Shown: positions 34,351 through 45,831, numbered from the stretch's first letter. The stretch: DNA of 64,000 nt from Cricetomys ansorgei (GCA_026225945.1 JAMJFZ010003624.1:9384001-9448000); one strand, 5' to 3'. A program made the numbers and translations. Notes: a model not told the origin generated them from the letters alone.

Positions 34351-36160
34351 ACAAAAGAATTCCCAAGCCTTATTGGCCTGCAGAAACCGGTTCCAAGCCC
34401 AGCTCTGCACCTCTCAGATGGAGGTGGCTACACAACTGCTCTGGAATCTGTGTAACTGTTCACCGAGGCTCCCTTCAGGCTGAAGAACTTCCCATTCATG
34501 GGGGAAACCTAGGATTCTCAGGACACGCCATAATTAACTGGCTTCTGAGGCTTTCCTCATTGCTTGTCCCTCTTTTGTAGCTCTGTTTCTGGAACTTTTA
34601 GGCTGAGGTACAATTTTTATCCCTGAATTTCCCATTGGGAGGCTCTTTGGTGCAGCTGATGGTTCTATTCCGATGTTAGAGACAGAGATCCATGGAATGA
34701 ATCCAGGAAAGCCAGGAGGTGCCAGAGAGGAGAAAGGTGCTGGTTTCTCTCAGTTGGTAGCCTGCCTGTAGCTGTCCGTTATCACACTGGCTAACTTTAA
34801 GTTCTGAGAGGTAAAGTCAGAGGCACACCTGGTGCTGTTTTGCTTTAGAGCGGAAACTCAGTAGCATCTGCTGAACTCAGAAGACCCAGCCATCCTACAC
34901 CGCCTTAAGCCTAACTTGTTGCTCTGAGAATGGCCCTTGGATTAGCAGGGGTGCCTGCTGGATTTGGGGGACCGAGCTGGGGAGGGAGGTTAGGAGGGGA
35001 TGGACTTGGGATTCACAGGCAGGGGGAAGGAAGGCTGTAGCTGCTGTTCGGTTGCAGTGCTGGGGACAAGACTGGGGGGTTGCGTCTGAGGAGAGAGAGA
35101 AGAGAGAAGGCATACGGGCAGTCTACCTGCTTTTCTCAAATTCGAATATTCTTAAACTCTGTGCCCCTACTAGTGGAATCTGAGGAATCGGTATTATTTA
35201 TCATTTTAGATCTCCACGCGGAAATATTCTCCCAATGATAACCCTACTCAGGGCTCTCTTGCTTGCCTCTCTAGCTACCACAGCAGCTCAGTCTCTCCAG
35301 CTGAGCTCCTGCCAATGCTCCACCGCACCAGTATCTCATGAGCACTCATTCAAATGAGGACTTGTGCAGCTAAGGATTTCGCCCTCCAGTTAAAGAGTTT
35401 GTTGTATACTTTATGAAATTAGGCAGGATATAGTAGTAGAATTTTAAATTGAGTTCTCCATCTCTATCTGTAATGGCTTCTCATTCATAATTATAGTATT
35501 GGTAATTGTATTTGCACTGGTGATGACAGAAATTCACCATAATGTATTCTACTGTCTGAATTAGCTTCAGACTCCTTTTTAATGACTTTTTAATCAACCA
35601 CATTCAATAGTGTATTACACTAAACCTCTGAACAGTGCAGACAAATATTTTATTTTTCAATCCATGGAGTAGTCTTTAACAATATGGGTCCATTGGAACA
35701 TCCATCCACAGTTCCACTAGTAAAGGTCAGCCTAGGTTAGTTCACTGTCAGTCGCCGGAAGCCATAAGAACAGACGAGCTTAATCACTCCACCGCTGCAG
35801 CCACTGTGGCTGTTTAGAATTCTAGTACATAAGACTACCAAGACACTACGTCTCTATTCAAGCTACCAAGAAGCATTAGCTGAATTCAGATTCTTACCCA
35901 GAAGGCACTCTTGTTATTATATTATAGATGATCACATTTAAGACTCATAATAAGTCAGCAGTGGGTGATATGTATTTAAATTGCATTGCTGCCTCTTCTA
36001 CCGTAATCTTTAGGGCATAAGCGTTTATGCGTTCGACAGATCCAACAACGTGAGCATTCGCAGCCAGTGACTACAGATCCCAAACAACAGTGCCATAACC
36101 AGAGAAAATGAAGAAAAAATGAATTTATAATGCTTTTAGTTCACTTATTTGTTTAGAAAA
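34351..36160. other. largely unique intergenic stretch
   Basis: No gene seen. The part at 34.9-35.1 kb is CT-rich on the minus strand and gives a 72-aa Pro/Ser/Gln-rich ORF without a domain. The stretch at 35.2-36.15 kb is AT-rich and has no recognisable repeat. Confidence 0.5.
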
Positions 36161-36300
36161 ACAATTCCCAACCTTGGTATACACTAGTATCACTGAGAAA
36201 GCATTAAATTTATTCCTGATTCTACCCCGAATCTCATGGTATTGATAGAAGGAACAGCCTGGATATTCGATTTCTGTACGTTCTTTAGACAACTATAACT
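36160..36300. mobile_element. hAT-Charlie (MER5/MER20-like) fragment
   Basis: AACAATTCCCAACCTTGGTA, TCACTGAGAAAGCATTAAAT and CTGATTCTACCCCGAATCTC echo the old mammalian Charlie-type short elements. The right end is lost. Confidence 0.45.
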
Positions 36301-36427
36301 ATAACATACAGTTAAAAAGTCTATTTTTATGATTATACAGTGTGTACACATGTTTAAGGTAATCAGGAAGGGAGAACAATCATTCAGATGGTTTTGAGGC
36401 ATAAAGCTATATAGGGTGACCTAAACG

Positions 36428-36838
36428 TTCTGAGTTACTTTTCTATTGCTGTAAGGAGACACCATGACCAATGCCACTTATAAAAGAGTGAGTGTATTGG
36501 GGTCACAGTTCCAGAGGGTGAGAATACATGATCGTCACAGGAGGGAGCATGGCAGCAGGCAGGAGTAGCACTGGAGCAGCAGCTGATCCATAAATATGGA
36601 TCTTATATCTGATCCATAAATATGAGATACAGAGAGAGGGAGAGAGAGAGAGAGAGCTATTTGGGAATGGTGTGAGCTTTTAAAACCTCAGAGCTGGTCC
36701 CCAGTGACATACCTCTTCCAACAAGGCCATACCTCCTAATTATTCCTAACAGTTCCACCAACTGGAGATAAAACATTCAAACATTTGAGCCTCTGGGGGC
36801 CATTCTCATTCAAACCACCACACTCCCCCCATTATATT
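36428..36838 (-). mobile_element. rodent LTR (MaLR-like), antisense
   Basis: Left end TTACTTTTCTATTGCTGTAA then GGAGACACCATGACCAATG; right part CCAACAAGGCCATACCTCCT and GGGCCATTCTCATTCAAACC then ACCACA. This is the common rodent LTR read backwards. It contains a duplicated CTGATCCATAAATATG pair at 36582 and 36609, and a GA run at 36630-36656. Confidence 0.75.
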
Positions 36839-36839
36839 T

Positions 36840-37655
36840 AAATTTCTAGAAATTGAAGCCAATAATTAGTATTAAATGTGTTACCTTACCCAGCGCTTAC
36901 ATATTACATTCTTGATACTTGTCAAGCCATTTGTCAAGTGCAAGGATTTGAGGATGTGTTTGCCTTTAGAGACCCATAAGAAGCAATGCAAAGTGTCTTA
37001 CTGAGACAAAATAAAAAGGCTTATGGTCTCTTTTTCCTGTGTGAGCAAGCTAATGACAGAATTTGAGATATTAAGTTGCGGCCTGTTTTGAACCTATATG
37101 GGTTTGTTTCAACTCCATATTCTTTTTAAAATTATTTCATACTTCCAGTTTCTTCTTCTAGGTTCTATTTAATGGTCTGTCTTATGGATCCCAGTGTCTT
37201 GTTACTACATGGCATGCTATGAAACTGAAGACCAGCCATGAAAGCCTGAATTCTTCCATGGGGCTCCTTTCTCGTGGTTGCTAGTGGTCAGAGTTTACTA
37301 GGTAACTAAACTAACTTATATATTCTTATTTATGTATTTTATTTATTAACTTTCATAAGAGTCTATAATACAGTTGCTTCCTTCTTTCAAGATTAGGCAA
37401 TAGTAAGGGTTGCGGGATGAGTCAGGCTGTGAGATCTCTTTCATCGTGCAAATAGGCCTTGCATCAGTTAGATGGAGCCTTCATTTAATAAAACTCCTAA
37501 AGACCACTAGGGAGGGGCAGTTGCAGTCAAGAGATGGCTGAGGCCACGAGACTGTTCCATCTGATAAGGTCTGACAGGCTTGTACCATGGAGAATTGTCT
37601 TTGTCCTTCTTTGCTGAGCCCACACAATAGAAAAATTATCTTTTTCTACACTTTA
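36840..37655. other. intergenic stretch, no gene seen
   Basis: AT-rich and mostly unique. Nothing recognised beyond scattered short A/T runs. Confidence 0.5.
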
Positions 37656-37659
37656 CTCC

Positions 37660-38480
37660 AAGGTAATGTTTATCTTTGAGGTTGAGGTGTGTTTCTTGTA
37701 TGCAGTAGAAAGATGGTTCCTGTTTTTGCATTCATTCTGTTAGTCTGTAAATTCTGTTAGATTTTTCATTTCCAGAATTCCCTCAGTTTGTGTTTTCTTT
37801 ATGGCTTCCATTTTCATTTTCAGGTCTTGGACAGTTTTGTTCACTTCCATCAATTGCTTGCTTGTTTTTTTTCTTGGCTGTCTTAAGGCTGTCTTACTCA
37901 TTTCTTCTAATTGTTGGCTTGTGTTTTCCTGGGTTTCTGTTATGAATCTGCTCCATTCCTCCCGCTGTTCTTTGTCTTTTCCTCTATCTCTTTGAGGGAT
38001 TTATTCATTTTCTCTTTAAGGGCCTCTATTATTGTTATAAAGTTGGGGTTTTCTCCCTTGTGTTTTGCTTGTGTCAGTGTATTCAGGGCTTGTTGTAAGC
38101 TCAGGTGGTGACATGTTGCCCTTGTTGTTAATGGTGTTCTTCTGCTGGCATTTAGGCATCTGGGTTTGGGGTGACTATATGTTTAGGTGTAGAATTACTC
38201 TGTTTGTCTTTATTAGATGAGTGTTTGTCCCTTGGTTTCTTTCTCTCTGGTCTTCTGTTGAGCAGGGGTCTCTGCCTGAGTTGGAGGCTGGAGCTCAGAT
38301 GGCCAGCTTGGCCTTTGGTCCAGCGGGGAGTCTCTGCCTGAGTTGGGGGCTGAGACTTGGTGACTGTTCTTCTGGCTGCCTGGCTTGACCTGTTTTTCTG
38401 GCTGGCTTGCATGGCCTGCACTGGGCCAGGAGCTATCTGTCTTAGTTGGTCTCAGGGACTCAGCAGTGGTGGTGGGAAGA
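37660..38480 (-). mobile_element. L1 fragment: ORF2 start, ORF1 and 5'-UTR part
   Basis: Antisense L1 order from left to right: TGTGTTTCTTGTATGCAGTA (ORF2 region), TCTTTATGGCTTCCATTTTC and TTTCTCTTTAAGGGCCTCTA (ORF1 coiled-coil region), then GC-rich 5'-UTR sequence. TCTCTGCCTGAGTTGG occurs twice, at 38269 and 38331, giving a 62-bp period like a promoter monomer. The ORF2-to-ORF1 join is shortened, so there is an internal deletion. Inactive. Confidence 0.82.
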
Positions 38481-38489
38481 TAAATCAAT

Positions 38490-39470
38490 GTATATTCTTT
38501 TTTCCTTTCATGAAATCTGAAATGTATTTTAACAGAAACTGGATCTACATAGTATTGCTTAGATTTTAAAATCTGTTTTTAAAACGTTCATTGGTGAAAT
38601 TTATTTGTCTACCTCCTTACATTTTAGCAGATCCTTTCTCTATATGTTTACATGCCCAGTGTATGTATATCTGTATACACACATGTATATGTGCACAAGT
38701 GTGTGCATTCACACTCACGTATTGTGTCTCCACTCACTTGGAATAGCCAGAATTTTACAACCTCTGCTTAGGTCCACGAACCATACTCTTTTTCAGCGAC
38801 TTAGTCAAACATTTATTTTCCTTCTTGTAGTTTACAAGATCACTAGCTTTGTTTCATACTTGTATCTTTGTACTTTAAGAGTCAAAGCTTCCTGAGATAC
38901 AGCATGCTAATCATTTTACGCTTCTCTAATAGGAAAGCAGCAGTTCTTAACATTTTTTCCATAAAAGTAACTGCAGCACATTAAAGTGAAATGAACAAAT
39001 ATATGAAGAGCAATTATCCATAATTCTCCCACCTTTTAAACCACCCCCAGCATGTTGGTGCATTCTGGACACTGTCATACTATAGATTTGCTTTTATAGC
39101 CTGTGTTCCCATTACCATGTCTTAACCAATTTCTATGTCAACATTCAGCATTTGTATCTCGCTCACTTACCTCTTTCCAGTGTTTGCACTTTAATCACAG
39201 GCCACGGCTTTAACACGTCTGTCCTTCCGGGTTCCGCTGGCTTCACTTTGACAGAATCTTGACCTTCTCCTACGCACCACGAACACCAAGTGCTACTGTT
39301 TTACTGTCTTCCCCACGTGGCTACAAGCTCTGTGAGACCCAACATGTATATCTACCGTGCTCGTCACTGTATGGCCTGAACACACCCTGGAACATGTAGA
39401 CAAATGTACTTGAAAATTACTTATTGTGATGCCACTGAATGCCACCAAATATAAATCAGCTGAGTATGTG
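38490..39470. other. intergenic stretch, no gene seen
   Basis: AT-rich. It holds a short TATATGTATACACACATG simple-sequence patch near 38640-38710. ORFs below 100 aa have no recognised domain. Confidence 0.5.
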
Positions 39471-39730
39471 AATCTCTCAATGGCCACCTGGTAATCTGTC
39501 CAATATTTATTACTGTGCCATACAGATCTCATTCCTGTTCCGGACACTTAGGGTGTTTTCCATTTATCACCAGGTTAATAGTGCCTTAATGCATATCTGG
39601 GCAGAAGACATTTTAGTATCGCAGTTATTTTCCTCATAACTCTTTCCCAGAGACAGAATTGCTGAATCAGAAGATGAATCTAGAAAGAATATGCCAGGTC
39701 GTCTTCTGTTCTGAATATTTAAAAAATGTT
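39470..39730 (+). mobile_element. ancient L1M-type 3' remnant
   Basis: TTTCCATTTATCACCAGGTT, AATAGTGCCTTAATGCATAT and CAGAGACAGAATTGCTGAAT echo the mammal-wide L1M 3'-UTR. Heavily diverged. Confidence 0.4.
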
Positions 39731-39734
39731 TAAA

Positions 39735-39835
39735 AGCCAGAGGTGATGGCTCACATCATAATCCCAGTATTCAAGAGGCTAAGAGAAACATCATAAATTT
39801 GAGGTCAGCCTATGAGACAACTGTCTCAAAAATTA
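39735..39835 (+). mobile_element. old B1 SINE
   Basis: GCCAGAGGTGATGGCTCACA, ATAATCCCAGTATTCAAGAG, TTTGAGGTCAGCCTATGAGA and CAACTGTCTCAAAA form a shortened old B1. Confidence 0.65.
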
Positions 39836-40049
39836 TTTGTTGTTAGTAATATATAAACAATATATTATTGTACTTTGCATTTTGTCATGTCTGATTATTC
39901 CAGTATGTATTGTTTGTATATGTATCAACTGTAAAACAGTGCCTTTCTAGTAGTGTAACAGTATTGCTAGGTTAAGAGGTGGGTAACATGATAGGAAACA
40001 CATGGACATACTATATAAAAATTAACTCTAAGATATATAAATGTACCGT

Positions 40050-40162
40050 TTTGAAACAGAGTCCTATTATGTAGCATAGGCTGGCCTGGAAACCAAGGTC
40101 TTCTTGCTTCTGTTTCAAAAGTGCTAGGATTAGAGTCTTGTGCCACCACACCCAGCCCTATA
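40050..40162 (-). mobile_element. old B1 SINE
   Basis: TTTTGAAACAGAGTCCTATT, TAGCATAGGCTGGCCTGGAA, and TTGTGCCACCACACCCAGCC at the head end. Confidence 0.8.
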
Positions 40163-40274
40163 AATAAATTTATAGTATCTGTAGCCAAGAAATGAGTCTG
40201 CAGTTCCAGTGGCAACTCTAGTAGTCAATGTTTCATTCATTTGAAATTGCAGATAATTCAAAATGAAGATGCCG

Positions 40275-40492
40275 AAATAGAGTTGAGGTGATGGCTCAAT
40301 AGTTAAGAGCTGATCTTCCAGAGAACCCAGGTTTTGTTTCTCAGCACCTACATGGCAGCTCATATCTGTTTGTAACTCTGGTTCCAGGGGATCTGATGCC
40401 CTCTTCTGGTCTCTGTGGGCACTGCATGCACATGGTACACACACATGCCAGCAGAACACTCGTACATATATTTTTAATGCCATAATAAAAAC
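40275..40492 (+). mobile_element. B3 SINE
   Basis: GAGGTGATGGCTCAATAGTT, GTAACTCTGGTTCCAGGGGA, TCTGATGCCCTCTTCTGGTC and GTGGGCACTGCATGCACATG give the B3 order, ending in ATGCCATAATAAAAAC. Confidence 0.9.
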
Positions 40493-41290
40493 TGACTTCT
40501 CTCCCAGGAAAGTAGATCAGGGATGTTATAACACTCTACAGTGTCAAAGACTTTGGGTCCTCCCATATGGCTTTACTCCATGTAGTCTCTATGTTATAGC
40601 ACCCAGGACAGTAGTTCCTAGTTTAGACAGCCGGACAGAAGAAAGGGGCAGAAGGCATATCGCACTGTCTCTTACGAGTGTTCCAGAAGTTGCCCCAGGA
40701 CCTTTCCATTAGTCACCGACTGGCCAGAACTTAATTTACATGGGCACTAAAAGAGCTAACAAATACAACCTCCGCTGTGAGCAGTGACATCCTATTGCTA
40801 ACAGTGAAGACAGATTTTGTGAAATTACCAGTAGTTTCTGCCAATGGTACTAAAATTCAGTTCAGATTATCTACAGGTGATTTATATATTTTTTAATCCT
40901 TAAACATATTCTCTGACAGATGCTAGAGTGACCAGTTGACCCAAAAAGTAAAAATAAGTAAGTAAGTAAATAAATAAATAAAATAAGAGATCCGGACGCA
41001 ACTGTACACTTGTTTAAGCGTCCCTCGGGCAACAGTTCAAGCACTCTGAGTAGTTTGAACACATACGCAAATTAGAGCCATAGAGTCAGGCTGAAGAGGA
41101 CAGACCAAGTCCTTCATCCCCAAATCTAGCCACTGCTTTTAGCTTTTTTCTTTTTTTCCTGTTGCAGCAGCTGTCAGCCTACAGATTGCTGGTTTCTATG
41201 CTCACATTTACTGAATACAGTATATGAGGTCAGTGGGTAATTAGCAGAAAGGAGAACAGACACGAGCTCTTCTTTAAATCTGACACACCT
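40493..41290. other. intergenic stretch, no gene seen
   Basis: Unique sequence apart from a short AAGTAAGTAAATAAATAAAT run near 40955-40985. Confidence 0.5.
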
Positions 41291-41294
41291 GGGG

Positions 41295-41580
41295 CACCCG
41301 TTGCTTTTCGTTGCTGTAACAGAATGCTTGGATGCAAACCACTCACGGAAGGAAAGGCTGATTTCGGCTACAGTATCGGAAACACCAGTCTGTCTCAGAA
41401 GCGAGAAATGGGGCCAAGGCATACTCCATGGCCTACTTCCTTCCCCCGCCCTCCCACAGTATGACCACATGTGTCTGCATCAGTTAGCCCATTCATACTG
41501 CTTCAGCTCCCATGCTCGAATCATCTCTGGAAAGGTATCCAATGTCCTCGCCATCTCAGTCCAGTCACGTTAACACAGAA
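41295..41580 (-). mobile_element. rodent LTR remnant (MaLR-like)
   Basis: TTTTCGTTGCTGTAACAGAA then CACGGAAGGAAAGGCTGATT is the antisense end of the LTR type seen at 20008. The remainder is diverged. Confidence 0.5.
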
Positions 41581-42009
41581 GACTCTCCATCCCTCGCAGG
41601 TAGAATACTATGGATCTAGAAGACATTCAAAGGAGGACGATACCGTTAAACCATAAGAATTTCTTTAAAAGGATTTTAAAGGACATCAATTATAGAATGC
41701 AGGAATGTTGTGGAGAGACATTCGCAGCTTCTGTAGATTTTTATCTTGCAAATGGCGTAGACTATCTCCTGACTGCACAAAGGGTCTTCCTTTTTCCTTG
41801 GAAATGTTCAGCATTCAATGAAAACCACTGAACACTGCAAGTGGACTCCTCAGCACAGGGCACAGCTAACTACTCAAATGTGATCTTCCCTTAAAAAAAG
41901 AAAGGAGACCTTTTTACTACCTTAGGTGTACATTAGTGTTTTATTCAGCTTGTTTCCATTCAGCTTGACTTTTTCCCCTTGTTTCTCAAAACTTACATGA
42001 ATTTTAGAG

Positions 42010-42570
42010 CTCCCGTGTTACACACACACTGTGTCCTGTTACATACACTCATGTGTTACACACACTCTGTCTTGTGTTACACACACTGTGTCCTGTGTTG
42101 CACACACACTCTGTCCTGTGTTACACACACTCTGTCCTGTGTTACATACACTCCTGTGTTACATACTCTACTCTGTCCTGTGTTATATACGCTCATGTGT
42201 TACACACACTCTGTCCTGTGTTATATACACTCCTGTGTTACACACACACTGTCCTGTGTTATATACGCTCCTGTGTTACACACACACTGTCCTGTGTTAT
42301 ATGCGCGCCTGTGTTACACACACACTGTCCTGTGTTATATACGCTCCTGTGTTACACACACACTGTCCTGTGTTACATACGCTCCTGTGTTACACACACA
42401 CTGTCTTGTATTATATACACTCCTGTGTTACACACACTCTGTCCTGTGTTATATATGCTCATGTGTTACACACACAGTCCTGTTATATACGCTCATGTGT
42501 TACACACACTGTCCTATGCTATACACACTCTTATGTTACACATTCTCTACCCTATGTTATATAGATTCCT
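42010..42570. repeat. 38-bp minisatellite with nested half-units
   Basis: A 38-bp unit beginning TCCTGTGTTACACACACACT and ending GTCCTGTGTTATATACGC repeats head to tail, for example at 42231 and 42269, about 14 times with variants (ATATGCGCGCC, ATATACACTCC). Each unit is itself two related halves of about 20 and 18 bp. All three plus frames stay open through the array, giving 177-, 179- and 223-aa Cys/His/Thr/Leu-rich translations. There are no unique spacers, so this is not a CRISPR array. Confidence 0.93.
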
Positions 42571-43371
42571 ATGTACATGTTCTCTCTTATGAGAAAGAAA
42601 AATACTGTTTTGAAATAGGAAAGAAAACCCTCTATAATACAGATTTTTAAAGGATAATATTTTGAACCACATTTCTTGTATATAATTTCTATTTAAATCA
42701 TTAAAAGAAAGAATAAACCGTAATTATGGTTTTGAAGAACAAAGGGAAGTAATGATACACTACCCTGTGTATTTTAGTGAACTGTGATGTCCCTGGGCGC
42801 CCCCAGGTGGCGTGATAGCCTTGTTTTTCCTGAGTTACTTGTTCCCACATGCCACAGGACAGTGTCCAGAGCAACAAGAAATGCCTTTCTCCAAGGTTAA
42901 TATGAGTATGAAAGATATTTTGTTCTTAATTAACGTTGTCTTGAGCAAGTGCTTCCAATCTGAAATAGCTATGAATTTTAAATATTTTATTGAAATAAAG
43001 CATTTTCAAATGAAATAAGTCATAAACCAAAATTTTCAAAAATAAAATGCAATTTCGATTTTATGTTAAAAAAAAAACTGACTTAGAAGTCAATAATAAT
43101 GCCTTAACCATACACGTGCACAGTGTACATTTGCTGCCAAAGAAGGAATCTCAGTGAGAAGCAGCTGTCCTTGCAACTGTTACCAATTTGTGGCCTCTAA
43201 AAAATGTTAGTTTTCTAAGCTGATATTCTCTGATTTCCAAAACAAGAACATTACATTTATACAACTGACGAACACTCTTGAGATATTTAGCAAAGCATCA
43301 GGAGTAGATCTGACACCATGCTTTTCAGCTAATGTCAAATAATGGAGTTTATATAGTTAAAAATTCATTTC
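42571..43371. other. intergenic stretch with one CTCF-like site
   Basis: AT-rich and without a recognised gene or repeat. It contains a GC-rich CTCF-like motif at 42797-42810. Confidence 0.5.
42797..42810 (-). promoter_or_regulatory. CTCF-like core motif
   Basis: The minus strand reads CCACCTGGGGGCGC, one base different from the core at 18651-18664 and in the same orientation. It stands alone in AT-rich DNA about 230 bp right of the minisatellite. Confidence 0.5.
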
Positions 43372-43545
43372 CAGAGGCTGCAGATGTGGCTCAGTGGTTA
43401 AGAGAATTTGCACCCACATGGGGTAGTTCACAGATGCCTGCAACTCCAGTTCCGGAGATCTGACACCCTCAGGCCTCCACAGGGACCAGTGTACATACAT
43501 ACATGTAGGCGTTCCCATATACCCATAAAATGAAAATTTTAAAAA
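43372..43545 (+). mobile_element. B3 SINE
   Basis: GAGGCTGCAGATGTGGCTCA, GCAACTCCAGTTCCGGAGAT, CTGACACCCTCAGGCCTCCA and GGGACCAGTGTACATACATA. The tail runs into a TA microsatellite. Confidence 0.88.
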
Positions 43546-43549
43546 TTTC

Positions 43550-43551
<2 letters not shown>

Positions 43552-43616
<65 letters not shown>
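43552..43616. repeat. (TA)n microsatellite
   Basis: About 31 uninterrupted TA units follow the B3 tail. Self-complementary, so able to extrude a cruciform. Confidence 0.97.
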
Positions 43617-43618
<2 letters not shown>

Positions 43619-44127
43619 CATCCATCCCCTTAGGCCCTTGATAAAAATAATTCAATAGTGAATTTCTGTAGAGACTATGAAAAAAATAACTAATATAATA
43701 TGTTACTTGGTTATTTATTTTCAGTAAAATAAACTTGTTTAAATTGCTAGCCTATGTATTTGCATATATACTGAGCTTTTTGTACTTAAGCATCGTATAA
43801 ATTATTTTGAAAGTACATATTCCAAATTTATCAAACTCTTCTTCAGAAGTAGGTTAACATAATCATCTATATGGGATGATCTTGTAAGGACATTGCTTAT
43901 TCACTTCATTTACTAAATAATCAACATAATAAATTTAATCAAAAGTTCAGTTTGCAATTTAACTCCAAGTGCTCAGGCTTTAATCTTCTCAGAGTCTATG
44001 TTCCACTGCTTCACTGCTTTATCTCTGATGTAATATAAAAGGATTTGAACAAAATTATAGGTTGAGAAGTCATTAAGATTCAACTTGGAATCAGCTTCCT
44101 TTAAAAACTCATAACTATTTAAATCTT

Positions 44128-44745
44128 TTATAAAATATTTTTTTAAGATTTACTCTTTTAGGCTTCCTCTGGCAGCTGATGGGAGCAGATGCAGAGACCC
44201 ACAGCCAAATATTGGGCAGAGAGAGAGCCCAAATTGGAGATTTCCATAGGATCCCTCCCCTTGGAGTTTGGGAAATCCCCACAGAAGATGGGGAGAAAGG
44301 ACTGAAGGAGCCAGAGGGCTGAGGACACCAGAACACGGTCAGGACCAACTCAGCAGGGCTCATAGGGACTCACCAAGACTGAAGCGACAGTCACGGAGCC
44401 TGCATGGGTCTGTGCATATATGTTATGGTTATTAGTTTGGTGTTTGGAGGAGACTCCTAACAGTGGAAGTGGGGGTGCCTCTGACTCTTTTGCCTGCTCT
44501 TGGGATCCTTTTCCTCCTATTAGGTTGACTTGTCCACCCTTGATATAAGGGTTTGTGACTAGTCTTATTGTATCTTGTTTCATCATGTTTGGTTGTTAGC
44601 CATTTCTGAAGGGAAGCAGAAAGAGAGTGAAAGTGGGGGAGAGAGGAAGTGGTGGGGGAGGACTGGGAGGGGTGGAGGGAGGAGAACCTGGGTTGGGATG
44701 TATTGTACAAGAGAAGGATAAATAAATAAATGTTTTTTTAAAAAA
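44128..44745 (+). mobile_element. L1 3' end, 5'-truncated
   Basis: GCTGATGGGAGCAGATGCAG, AGACCCACAGCCAAATATTG, AGAAAGGACTGAAGGAGCCA and GGACACCAGAACACGGTCAG match the region downstream of ORF2 in rodent L1. A purine-rich GGGGGAGAGAGGAAGTGG block and AAATAAATAAATG end the element. Confidence 0.85.
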
Positions 44746-44759
44746 GATTTACTCTTTAA

Positions 44760-45330
44760 AAATGTGTATGTGTGCATGCCACATTTGTGTGTGAGTACCT
44801 ACAAAGGGCAGAGAGGGCATCAGATGCCCTGTACTGGAGTCACAACTTGTTGGAGAAGTTTATTCCTAGTTAGATTTATAATTGTTTGTACATTGTTGGC
44901 GAAAGCTGCCTAAGCCTTGGCAGTTGGTGTTATCTGCAGGTGTTGGCTTTACGTAAAGGATGTTTGATTGCTTGTGACCCGCACCTGCCCACTGCTCTCT
45001 GGCAGAGTCAGCCCTTTGTATGAGAAGGAGAGTTCCTGTATCAATAGGACACCTGAGGAGCTTCTGTATCAGTAAAAATACTTGCGATCAGAAGATCAGG
45101 GATCCACTGTCCAGAATGGTGCCACTGCCAAGACAGGTGGTTCCCTCTGCTGAGGTCTGGCAGGGTTTGCATCTATGAAAATGTCTCCGTGTCTTTATTG
45201 TGGACCAGCACAGTAGCACACTGCTACAACAACTGGTTGTCAGAGTCCTCACGAGGGTACTGAGAGCCGAAGTTGGGTCCTCTGCAAGAAGAGCAAGTGT
45301 TCTTAACCATGGAGCCATCTCTCCAGCTCC
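44760..45330 (-). mobile_element. B3 SINE split by a solo LTR
   Basis: The left part (44760-44847: CAGAGAGGGCATCAGATGCC, GTACTGGAGTCACAACT) and the right part (45235-45330: GGTTGTCAGAGTCCTCACGA, AACCATGGAGCCATCTCTCC) join into one antisense B3 once the LTR between them is removed. It is therefore older than the LTR insertion. Confidence 0.9.
44848..45228. mobile_element. solo LTR, class II (ERVK/IAP-like)
   Basis: The 381-bp insertion begins TGTTGGAG and ends CTGCTACA (TG...CA ends). It is flanked by perfect 6-bp direct repeats ACAACT at 44842-44847 and 45229-45234. Six-base duplications and a TGTTGG start are typical of class II (beta/IAP-like) endogenous retroviruses. No internal viral sequence remains, so it arose by LTR-LTR recombination. 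Family and strand were not determined. Confidence 0.85.
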
Positions 45331-45831
45331 TTTTACTAAAATATTGGTAGAAATTCTCTGGTCTGAATTTAAATTGAGCAGTTAAAATAATTTTTAAGAA
45401 CTTCTGGTTTTTCATCTTTGTTTAAATTAGTTTACTTTTTATGTTAAATGTGAAGTTCATTTCAAAATTATTCCAATTTTAGGAAGATTTATTTCATGAG
45501 TTTTCACTAGTTTTTTTTTTTTATTATTGCTGTTTCATTTTGTTTTGTAATGCTGGAACTGAAACCAAGCCCTCACCCAGGACTGACATACACCAGCCCT
45601 ATTAGTAACTTCTGAGGCCCACAACCCAGGGCAACACCTGGCTTCCTATTATATAAAAACATGCACAAGCAAACCAAGCTCCACAGGGCTAACGATCCTA
45701 AGCCACCAGATGCTTCACTTGAAAACACTAAACAAAAGTATTCTCAATATATTATCTCAATATATTTTTCTAGTTCATAAAGGTTCTGTACTTTTTAGTG
45801 ATTGAATGGAAAACACCTGAACTCTTAAGGC

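Noticed and set aside
42010..42570. CRISPR-like regular repeats.
   Set aside because: Units are head to tail with no unique spacers, no cas genes, and the host is a mammal.
41979..42650. A 223-aa plus-strand ORF that looks like a Cys/His-rich repeat protein.
   Set aside because: It is translation of a 38-bp minisatellite that is open in all three frames; no start context, splice signal or domain supports it.
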